NCBI GenBank assembly: GCA_022510725.1 | Contig: JAFLSW010000003.1 | Coordinates: 1-64,000, forward strand | From: Lachnospiraceae bacterium | GTDB lineage: Bacteria > Bacillota > Clostridia > Lachnospirales > Lachnospiraceae | Reading direction: 5' to 3' | Length of the DNA: 64,000 nt | Shown: piece after piece, positions 48,293 through 55,970 of the stretch | Numbering within the stretch: the first letter of the stretch is position 1 | Layout of the letters: each line of letters begins with the position of its first letter | Made by a program: the position numbers and the translations under genes | Notes under the pieces: generated by a model | Databases searched by the model: none | Told to the model about the DNA's origin: nothing | What the model saw: the letters and a program-made list of their open reading frames with translations, nothing else

Positions 48293-48733
48293 TTATATCA
48301 CTCCCAATCTTTTTTTCAATTCTTCAGCATACTGCCTTGAAGCTATAATCTGCTCTCCGTTTGACATTGTGATACGGATTTTTCTGTTAATCTCGGCTTT
48401 CAAAGATTGTACCTTTTGCAAATGAATAAGAAAGGATTTGCTCACTCGGAAAAAACCATATCCTTCTAGCTGCTGCTCCAGCTCATAAAGCCGAAGGTCC
48501 GTCTCGTATATGTCATCAGATGTATAAACAAAGCACTTCCTATCTACACTTTCTATGTAAATAATTTGTGCGATATCAAGCAGATAAGTTTCCTCATTTT
48601 TCTTTACCATCAGCTGATGGTTCATCATCCGCAGCATGGTCAGTATTCTCTCTACATCCGGTGTTAATTGCTTACAGGTAACGGAGATATTTAAATCTGT
48701 TGCTTTTTCATCAACCACAATTTCTATCTTCAA
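48293..48733 (-). CDS. LytTR DNA-binding domain transcriptional regulator (no receiver domain)
   Basis: LTMLRMMNHQLMVKKNEETYLLDIAQIIYIESVDRKCFVYTSDDIYETDLRLYELEQQLEGYGFFRVSKSFLIHL. Likely TTG start at 48733 after SD AAAGGCGG. Confidence 0.88.
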   Translation of the reverse strand: MKIEIVVDEKATDLNISVTCKQLTPDVERILTMLRMMNHQLMVKKNEETYLLDIAQIIYIESVDRKCFVYTSDDIYETDLRLYELEQQLEGYGFFRVSKSFLIHLQKVQSLKAEINRKIRITMSNGEQIIASRQYAEELKKRLGVI

Positions 48734-48756
48734 GATCTCACCGCCTTTCAAAACTA

Positions 48757-48826
48757 ATTATAATCACTTTCTAAGTTGTATCAATTGTCATAAACATATG
48801 TTGCCCTATTTCCGACATAAGTTGCC
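48757..48826 (-). promoter_or_regulatory. Promoter TTGATA-N16-TATAAT with two upstream direct repeats GGCAACWTATG, 21 bp apart (LytTR-type site)
   Basis: RC TATAAT 48757-48762, RC TTGATA 48779-48784; repeats at 48795-48805 and 48816-48826. Confidence 0.65.
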
Positions 48827-48827
48827 A

Positions 48828-48868
48828 TAAAAAGAACAGCTATAAATCTATTCGGATCTATAGCTGTC
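48828..48868 (-). terminator. Rho-independent terminator after histidine phosphatase gene
   Basis: ACAGCTATAGATC-N6-GATTTATAGCTGT followed by TCTTTTT on minus strand. Confidence 0.8.
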
Positions 48869-48897
48869 CTTCGTTTCTAATTCTTCTGCTCTATTTT

Positions 48898-49647
48898 CTA
48901 GTCCCGCCTCTCATTTTCATTATCATAACACTCACAAAATCTGGCTGAAAAGGAAGGCTCCTGATCCTTCACATACAGATGGGAAGTATCTCCATATGCG
49001 CTCATGCGAAAGCTGGCAATGCCTTTCCTTCTTTCCTCGGTGACCACTGTGGTAACGGAAGTAGGTGCGGCACAAAAGCCATGCCATAAAACCATGGGGG
49101 AAATACCCAATAAATGTCCCAGTAATACGCAGCCCAAGCCAAAGTGACAGAAGAATACAATGGTATCGTTATTTGCCTGTTCCACACGATAGTAATGACC
49201 TTCCCTTACATATCCGTGCTTTTTCAGCAACTCATCAAAGTTCGTGGTGATCCACTCATATTCTGCTTTTAGGGTAACAGGCTCACCACCGATTTTTGCC
49301 CGGTCAAAGATTTCATGCTCATACCAATGGTCATATTGGTAAAAGGGCTCATGCTTTGTCCAATCTTCTGGAAGCCAGTCCCAAGCAACATGTTCCACAT
49401 CCTTATCGGGGCGGATGACTCTTGGCGCAAATTCCCGAAGCCACTCACATTCGATTGCCTCTCGTCCCATTTTCTCCAAAGTAAAGGATGCCGTATCTTT
49501 CGCCCGTCCCAAAGGGGAGACATAAAACTCCTTTACATCCAACTTTGCGATCCGTTCCGATAAATATTCCGCTTCCTGAAATCCTCTGGGAGTAAGGGAA
49601 TCTTTTATGTAGTCGGGCTCTCCATGTCTGATGATCAAAATTTTCAT
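48898..49647 (-). CDS. Histidine phosphatase family protein
   Basis: Start MKILIIRHGEPDYIKDSLTPRGFQEAEYL; CHFGLGCVLLGH. Confidence 0.9.
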   Translation of the reverse strand: MKILIIRHGEPDYIKDSLTPRGFQEAEYLSERIAKLDVKEFYVSPLGRAKDTASFTLEKMGREAIECEWLREFAPRVIRPDKDVEHVAWDWLPEDWTKHEPFYQYDHWYEHEIFDRAKIGGEPVTLKAEYEWITTNFDELLKKHGYVREGHYYRVEQANNDTIVFFCHFGLGCVLLGHLLGISPMVLWHGFCAAPTSVTTVVTEERRKGIASFRMSAYGDTSHLYVKDQEPSFSARFCECYDNENERRD

Positions 49648-49660
49648 AACTTTGCTCCTA

Positions 49661-50425
49661 TTATTCTGCCAAGCGGCTTTCTCCCGTGGCATAGTCTATC
49701 TCCACACCGGGCTGATTGTTATAAACAAATACATTAAAGCAGATTCCTCTGCCCCCATCTTCTACGGACCAGCCTTCCATCAACACGCCCTTTGCCACTA
49801 AGTCGTTTCCTTCAAAAATGGGCGTAACCCGATAAAGAACATGGTAATTGGTAGCTTCAATAAAATCGTCTACGGCGTTTTCAAAGGGAAGCATCCCTAC
49901 CACATTCATATATCGGGTACCTGTGATCAGATTTTTTTCGTTGGCATTTTCCCCGGTAAGCTGGTAGCCAATAAGGTGACAGCGGTTGTACAGATATTTA
50001 CCGTCCACACAATCATACTTCACCGTATGCCAGCCGGAGGGTTTGATCCCGCCGATCTCTCCCCGTTCCTCAGTTGGCATCAGCTCCCGTCCGATACAGG
50101 CATAGGCTTCCCCGCATCGACCCAGTCCATCCAAGCTGCTGTATTGCTCAAAGGCTTCCGTGGTATACTCTGTCTCTTCAAAAAAAGGGACATTGCCATT
50201 GATCTCCACATAGGGATAGCCTTCAAACGGTGGCACTTCCTCTAAGGATATGGCATCGGACCGGACAGACTCTGTCATTCCAAAGTCAGCAAAGTCCAGT
50301 CCGCCTTGAGAAGAGGCCACATACCCTGCTGCCCATCCAAACAGGCTCAGTATAAAAAGCAGGTATATGCCCCAAAATCTTCTTTTCCTTGTCCACCGTT
50401 TCCTTCTTCTTTTACGAGCTGCCAT
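49661..50425 (-). CDS. DNA/RNA non-specific endonuclease, membrane-anchored
   Basis: Basic N-terminus plus TM helix, then YNRCHLIGYQLTGENANEKNLITGTRYMNVVGMLPFEN. Confidence 0.9.
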   Translation of the reverse strand: MAARKRRRKRWTRKRRFWGIYLLFILSLFGWAAGYVASSQGGLDFADFGMTESVRSDAISLEEVPPFEGYPYVEINGNVPFFEETEYTTEAFEQYSSLDGLGRCGEAYACIGRELMPTEERGEIGGIKPSGWHTVKYDCVDGKYLYNRCHLIGYQLTGENANEKNLITGTRYMNVVGMLPFENAVDDFIEATNYHVLYRVTPIFEGNDLVAKGVLMEGWSVEDGGRGICFNVFVYNNQPGVEIDYATGESRLAE

Positions 50426-50427
50426 GA

Positions 50428-50796
50428 TTATTCCTCAACATGCTCTCTTCCTTGTGCAATAATAGTCCGCACATGTCCGTCCGCCAAGGAATAAAAAACC
50501 GATTTTCCCTCCCGGCGGGATTTCACCAGTTTATTCTGTTTTAAGATCTTAAGCTGATGGGAAATAGCGGATTGGGTCATATTTAACGCCTGGGCCAGAT
50601 CGCAGACGCAGACCTCCGCTTCAAAAAGCACATACAGGATCCGGATACGGGTTGAGTCTCCAAAAACCTTAAACAATTCCGCCAGATTATATAGCGTGAC
50701 CTCATCAGGCAAGGTCTCTTTTACGATCTTTAAGAGATCCTGATGTACTTCCACAAATTCACAACATTCCAATTCTTCCTCTGCCAAAGAATCCAC
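50428..50796 (-). CDS. ArsR/SmtB family metalloregulator
   Basis: LFKVFGDSTRIRILYVLFEAEVCVCDLAQALNMTQSAISHQLKIL (ELCVCDL-type metal motif). Confidence 0.92.
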   Translation of the reverse strand: MDSLAEEELECCEFVEVHQDLLKIVKETLPDEVTLYNLAELFKVFGDSTRIRILYVLFEAEVCVCDLAQALNMTQSAISHQLKILKQNKLVKSRREGKSVFYSLADGHVRTIIAQGREHVEE

Positions 50797-50807
50797 CTAC
50801 TTTACAC

Positions 50808-52682
50808 TTATTTTTTCACAAACAATGCGCGAATGGCATTTAAAACGGCAATGACCATAACGCCTACATCCGCAAAGATCGCCATCCACATGCCGGCAAT
50901 ACCCAGGGCACCCAATACCAGACAAACGGCTTTTACGCCCAGAGCAAAGGCAATATTTTCATATACGATCCGCAGACATTTTCTGGAGATCTGTATCGCC
51001 TTTGCGATCTTGATCGGATCATCATCCATCAGCACCACATCTGCTGCCTCAATAGCCGCATCGGAACCAAGGGCTCCCATGGCAATGCCGATATCCGCTC
51101 TGGAAAGGACCGGCGCGTCGTTAATACCGTCTCCCACAAATGCCAGCTTGCCATTCTTCTTTGTTTCGCCCAGAAGTTTTTCTACAATAGAAACCTTGTC
51201 GGCAGGAAGGAGCTGGCTGTGTACCTCATCGATCTTCAACTCTTCTGCCACCTGTTTTGCCACATTATCCATATCTCCGGTAAGCATGACCGTCTTGGAA
51301 ACGCCCGCCTTTTTCAATTCCAGAATCGCCTCTTTTGCCGTAGGCTTGATCATATCGGATATGAGAATATGTCCGGCATACGCCCCGTCTATCGCCACAT
51401 GTACAACCGTTCCCACGCTGTGGCATTCCTCAAAGGAAATCTCCAACTTCTCCATCAATCTGGCATTTCCTGCTGCCACCAGGACGCCGTCTACTTTTGC
51501 TGTTACACCGTTTCCGCCGATTTCCTCCACATCCGTTACGCGGGATGTATCCAGTTCTTTGCCGTAAGCTTTTTGCAGACTCTTACTGATAGGATGGGAT
51601 GAGTAGCTTTCCGCCAAAGCCGCATATTCCAAAAGCTTTTCTTTATCCATGGTGTTGTGATGCACACCGGCAACCTCAAACACACCCTGGGTCATGGTTC
51701 CCGTCTTATCAAATACTACACAATCCGTTTTGGAAAGGGTCTCCAAATAGTTGGAACCTTTGATCAATATGCCTGCGTTTCCTGCTCCACCGATTCCTGC
51801 AAAAAAGCTTAATGGAATACTGATGACAAGAGCACAGGGACAACTGATTACTAAGAAGGTCAAGGCCCTTAATATCCAGTTTCCCCATTCCGGTGTAAGG
51901 TTTAAGAAAACCATCCTTATCACCGGAGGCAGCAGTGCCAATGCAAGGGCGCCATAGCAGACTGCCGGGGTATAATATCTTGCAAATTTGGTAATAAACT
52001 GTTCTGACTTGGATTTCTTGGAGCTGGCATTTTCTACCAGATCCAGGATCTTGGAAACCGTAGACTCTCCAAACTCTTTTGTGGTCCTGATCTTGATCAG
52101 GCCTGTCATGTTGACGCAGCCGCTTATGACTTCTTCTCCCTCTTTTGCATCCCGAGGAAGGCTTTCTCCCGTCAAGGCTGTGGTATTTAAGGATGTATTA
52201 CCTTCTACGATGATACCGTCAATGGGTATCTTCTCTCCGGGCTGAACAACGATCACGGTGCCAAGTTCAACTTCATCCGGGTCTACCTTAACAAGGCTGC
52301 CATCTTCTTCTATATTAGCATAATCCGGACGAATATCCATCAACTGACTGATATTTCTTCTGCTTTTTCCCACTGCATAGCTTTGAAACAGCTCGCCTAT
52401 CTGATAAAAAAGCATGACCGCAACGCCCTCTTCAAAGTCCCCTAAGGCGATTGCGCCCACCGTTGCCACGGCCATCAAAAAGTTTTCATCAAATACCTGT
52501 TTGTTCAGAATTCCTTTGACCGCTTTTTTCAAAATATCATAACCGATCACCAGATAGGGAATGAGAAATAGTACAAACTTTAACATGCCCTCCACCGGAA
52601 GCAGCTCCAACAGAACAATCAAAACTGTTGCAACAATGATCCGGATCAACATCTTTTTTTGCTTCTTATTCATGATCCACAC
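50808..52682 (-). CDS. P1B-type heavy-metal ATPase (Zn/Cd/Pb type) lacking an N-terminal HMA domain
   Basis: SCPCALVISIP, DKTGTMTQG, HP motif SYSSHPI, GDGINDAPVL. Confidence 0.94.
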   Translation of the reverse strand: MWIMNKKQKKMLIRIIVATVLIVLLELLPVEGMLKFVLFLIPYLVIGYDILKKAVKGILNKQVFDENFLMAVATVGAIALGDFEEGVAVMLFYQIGELFQSYAVGKSRRNISQLMDIRPDYANIEEDGSLVKVDPDEVELGTVIVVQPGEKIPIDGIIVEGNTSLNTTALTGESLPRDAKEGEEVISGCVNMTGLIKIRTTKEFGESTVSKILDLVENASSKKSKSEQFITKFARYYTPAVCYGALALALLPPVIRMVFLNLTPEWGNWILRALTFLVISCPCALVISIPLSFFAGIGGAGNAGILIKGSNYLETLSKTDCVVFDKTGTMTQGVFEVAGVHHNTMDKEKLLEYAALAESYSSHPISKSLQKAYGKELDTSRVTDVEEIGGNGVTAKVDGVLVAAGNARLMEKLEISFEECHSVGTVVHVAIDGAYAGHILISDMIKPTAKEAILELKKAGVSKTVMLTGDMDNVAKQVAEELKIDEVHSQLLPADKVSIVEKLLGETKKNGKLAFVGDGINDAPVLSRADIGIAMGALGSDAAIEAADVVLMDDDPIKIAKAIQISRKCLRIVYENIAFALGVKAVCLVLGALGIAGMWMAIFADVGVMVIAVLNAIRALFVKK

Positions 52683-52700
52683 CTGCTCTCCCCATGCTAT

Positions 52701-52919
52701 TTAGAGATAGATCTCACAGTCGTCTTCGACTTTTTTGCAGTTTTTCAACACAGTTTCCATCACTGCCTTGGGATCTTCCCCTTCTTCAAATTCTACTGCC
52801 ATTTTTAAGGCCATGAAATTTACCACAGCATCCTTTACGCCGGGAGTCTTTTTTGCAGCCTCTTCCATTTTATTGGCACAATTTGCACAATCTACTTCGA
52901 TCTTGTAAGTTTTTTTCAT
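52701..52919 (-). CDS. Stand-alone HMA domain metal-binding protein
   Basis: MKKTYKIEVDCANCANKMEEAAKKTPGVKDAVVNFMALKM...DDCEIYL. Confidence 0.92.
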   Translation of the reverse strand: MKKTYKIEVDCANCANKMEEAAKKTPGVKDAVVNFMALKMAVEFEEGEDPKAVMETVLKNCKKVEDDCEIYL

Positions 52920-52956
52920 GTTATATACCTTCTTTCTTTTTACTATGATATTCTTT

Positions 52957-53015
52957 CATATGAACAATTATTCATATGTTTAATTGTATTATACCACCAC
53001 TGCCTACTATGTCAA
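52957..53015 (-). promoter_or_regulatory. Promoter TTGACA-N16-TATAAT and ArsR-type operator CATATGAA-N6-TTCATATG
   Basis: RC TATAAT 52988-52993, RC TTGACA 53010-53015; palindrome 52957-52978. Confidence 0.75.
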
Positions 53016-54166
53016 GACATTTTTTCATCATAACCTTCTAAAAAGCTGCGCCTGATCCCATCCTTTTTATAAGCTATGACTGTATTTAAATTGACATTCT
53101 CTACACTTCTGAAGATATTCTTTTCAATGACCGGATCTTTTGATGCCAGCTCATGAATCAGCTGCTTGATCTCAGCCCGCTTGGATCCTTTTTCTGTTCC
53201 GCCGCAGGAAGCACAGTTTTCCGTAAAGCGGCAGGCGCACTGGATAAAGTGAAGGTGATTGTATTCCGTCCATCTGATAATGTCCGCTTCTCTGATCAAA
53301 TATAAGGGGCGGATCAACTCCATCCCTTCAAAATTGGTACTGTGAAGCTTGGGCATCATAGTCTGAACCTGTCCTCCGTAAAGCATCCCCATTAAGATAG
53401 TCTCAATCACATCATCAAAATGGTGACCCAATGCGATCTTATTACAGCCAAGCTCCTTGGCCTTGCTGTAAAGATAGCCCCGGCGCATTCTGGCACATAA
53501 GTAACAGGGCGAATTTTCTTCGGCAGCAACAATGTCAAAGATCTCCGAAGTAAAGACCGTAATAGGCACATTTAACAGCCTGGCATTATTTTCAATGGTC
53601 TCATAATTGATGGCGTTGTAGCCCGGATTCATCACTAAGAATACCGCTTCAAAGTTTTTCTTTCCGTGACGGGCCAATTCCTGAAACAGCTTTGCCATCA
53701 GCATGGAATCCTTTCCGCCGGAAATGCAGACAGCGATCTTATCCCCATCTTGTATCAATTCATATTCATTGATGGCACGGGTAAAATTACGCCAGATTTC
53801 CTTTCGGAACTTTTTGATGATGCTGCGCTCTGCATCCTTTGCCCGGTCTGCGGCACTTTCTTCCTTTTCCATAAGGCGCCTGAGCTTCAACCGGAGATAG
53901 GAACGGTATCCGCCGTCTATGCTGTAGATCTCATAGCCCTGCTCTGTCAATTCCTCTGCGATATCGTCGCTTTTCTGTCCCGTATAACAAATCAGATAGA
54001 CCGGCTTATCTTTGGAGATCCGGTCCATCTGTTCTTCAAATTCTTCCCAATATATATGTTCTGCTCCGGGATAGCTTTCCTTTTGAAAATCCTCTGCACT
54101 CCGCATGTCGATGATCTGCTTATCTCGGTTATCCTGTTCTAACTCTTCAATCCTTTTTCTACACAT
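53012..54166 (-). CDS. ttcA: Rhodanese-TtcA fusion (tRNA 2-thiocytidine-type PP-loop ATPase)
   Basis: Rhodanese (IIDMRSAEDFQ...VYLICYTGQKS), PP-loop SGGKDSMLM, CYLCARMRRG, CRFTENCASCGG. Confidence 0.85.
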   Translation of the reverse strand: MCRKRIEELEQDNRDKQIIDMRSAEDFQKESYPGAEHIYWEEFEEQMDRISKDKPVYLICYTGQKSDDIAEELTEQGYEIYSIDGGYRSYLRLKLRRLMEKEESAADRAKDAERSIIKKFRKEIWRNFTRAINEYELIQDGDKIAVCISGGKDSMLMAKLFQELARHGKKNFEAVFLVMNPGYNAINYETIENNARLLNVPITVFTSEIFDIVAAEENSPCYLCARMRRGYLYSKAKELGCNKIALGHHFDDVIETILMGMLYGGQVQTMMPKLHSTNFEGMELIRPLYLIREADIIRWTEYNHLHFIQCACRFTENCASCGGTEKGSKRAEIKQLIHELASKDPVIEKNIFRSVENVNLNTVIAYKKDGIRRSFLEGYDEKMS

Positions 54167-54950
54167 CCTGCATCTGCTTTCTGCTTTCTATCATTGCTTC
54201 TTTTGTCAGATCCTTGACCACTTCACCCGCTATGATCAGCCCTGCCACCGATGGAACAAAAGCGACGGAACCGGGGATATCCCGCCTTTCGGTGCATTTG
54301 TGCTTCGCATCCGGCGGGCAGATACAATGGCTCCGACAGCTGATAGACATATCCTCAATAGGCCTGATAGGCTTTTCTTTGGAATATACCACCTTTAATT
54401 TTTTCACATTTCTTTTTTTCAATTCCCTTCGCATGACCTTTGCCAAAGGGCATACGGTAGTCTTATAAATGTCCGCCACTTCAAATTCCGCAGGATTTAA
54501 TTTGTTTCCCGCTCCCATGCTGCTGATAATGGGAACTCCTGCACTTTGTGCCTGCATGACCAGCTCGATCTTTGCCGTTACCGTATCTACCGCATCCACC
54601 ACATAGGAATAAGCAGAAAAATCAAACTCATCCTTTGTCTCCGGCAAAAAGAAACATTGGTGTGTATAAACAGTGGCTTCCGGATTGATCTCCAAGATCC
54701 GCTCCTTCATCACATCCACCTTATATTTCCCTACGGTTTTTCTGGTGGCGATCAGCTGACGGTTTAAATTGGTCAGACACACCTTATCATCATCGATCAG
54801 ATCTATGGTTCCTACTCCGCTTCTTGCAAGGGCTTCCACGGTAAATCCGCCTACGCCCCCTACGCCAAAGACAGCCACACGGGAATTTTTAAGAATTTCC
54901 ATGGCTTCATGGCCTAAGAGCAGCTCCGTTCTTGAAAACTGATTTAACAT
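54159..54950 (-). CDS. tcdA: tRNA threonylcarbamoyladenosine dehydratase (ThiF/E1-like)
   Basis: GVGGVGGFTVEALARSGVGTIDLIDDDKVCLTNLNRQL, VDAVDTVTAKIELV, GAGNKLNP. Confidence 0.92.
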   Translation of the reverse strand: MLNQFSRTELLLGHEAMEILKNSRVAVFGVGGVGGFTVEALARSGVGTIDLIDDDKVCLTNLNRQLIATRKTVGKYKVDVMKERILEINPEATVYTHQCFFLPETKDEFDFSAYSYVVDAVDTVTAKIELVMQAQSAGVPIISSMGAGNKLNPAEFEVADIYKTTVCPLAKVMRRELKKRNVKKLKVVYSKEKPIRPIEDMSISCRSHCICPPDAKHKCTERRDIPGSVAFVPSVAGLIIAGEVVKDLTKEAMIESRKQMQDV

Positions 54951-54966
54951 ATTTTATCCTCATCTA

Positions 54967-55770
54967 TTATAAAGTCTCATTCATGCTGCCTGTCCGATAC
55001 CCTGCCAGATCTAAGGTAACATAGGTAAAGCCGTATTCCTTTAGCTTCTCCCATACGGTCTTTCTGGTTGCTTCCTCTACCAGCCTGCCGATCTCCTCAG
55101 GCAGCACCTCGATCCTTGCCATCATGCCGTGGATGCGCACCCGCACCTGATGAAAGCCCATATCCAATAAAAGCTGTTCCGCCTTATCCACCATGGAAAG
55201 CTTATTTTCATCAATGGTCTCACCGTAGACAAAGCGGGAAGAAAGACAGGCAAAGGATTGTTTATCCCAGGTAGGCAGTCCCAACTGTTTGGACAACTCC
55301 CGAATCTCTTCTTTGGTAAGACCGGCTTCCCGCAAAGGACTTTTTACTTTCAACTCCTCTACTGCCATCAGACCGGGTCTGTAATCTCCGTTGTCATCCA
55401 GATTGGAGCCTTCCGCCACCTCCTGTATCCCATGCTCCTTTGCAATATCCCAGATCTTTTCAAACAGTTCCCGCTTGCACAGATAGCAACGGTTCTTGGG
55501 ATTTTGCCGAAAGCCTTCAATATCCAGTTCTTCCGACTTGCATATGATATGTTCTATTCCATTTTCCTTACAAAAGGCTTCCGCTTCATGAAGCTCCCTT
55601 TCCGGAAAAGAGCAGGAACTGGCGGTTACCGCAATGGCCTTATCCTGTAACACATCGTGAGCCACCTTTAATAAAAAGGTGGAATCCACGCCGCTGGAAA
55701 ATGCTACCACAACACTTCCCAGGCTTTTTAGATTATCCTGAAGTAATTTATATTTTTCCTGAAGATCCAT
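54967..55770 (-). CDS. larE: ATP-dependent sacrificial sulfur transferase LarE
   Basis: Start MDLQEKYKLLQ; VAFSSGVDSTFLLKVA, NRCYLCKRELF, LRPGLMAVEELKVKSPLREAGLTKEEIR-like region, SFACLSSR. Confidence 0.9.
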   Translation of the reverse strand: MDLQEKYKLLQDNLKSLGSVVVAFSSGVDSTFLLKVAHDVLQDKAIAVTASSCSFPERELHEAEAFCKENGIEHIICKSEELDIEGFRQNPKNRCYLCKRELFEKIWDIAKEHGIQEVAEGSNLDDNGDYRPGLMAVEELKVKSPLREAGLTKEEIRELSKQLGLPTWDKQSFACLSSRFVYGETIDENKLSMVDKAEQLLLDMGFHQVRVRIHGMMARIEVLPEEIGRLVEEATRKTVWEKLKEYGFTYVTLDLAGYRTGSMNETL

Positions 55771-55891
55771 TTTTGTACCCCTTCTAACAAGTATGTTTTC
55801 TTTTCCTATCATGTTAGTAGGTATTATAATTCTATGGACCTGCTCTGTCAACTTTAGAGAGAGCCCGGATAAAAATCGGTAACATATTTTA

Positions 55892-55955
55892 ACCCCGCCG
55901 GCAATGGACTGCTCCAAAAAATCTAACTTTGGGAACCGTTCATTGTCGGCGGGGT
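55892..55955. repeat. 15-bp inverted repeat with 34-nt loop downstream of surface protein gene
   Basis: ACCCCGCCGGCAATG ... CATTGTCGGCGGGGT, one non-Watson-Crick position. Confidence 0.8.
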
Positions 55956-55970
55956 CTTAACTCAAGTATT

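Noticed and set aside
50743-51567. 274-aa Ser/Thr/Pro-rich plus-strand ORF
   Set aside because: It is antisense to the P1B ATPase and ArsR genes. The long open frame is explained by codon bias on the opposite strand.
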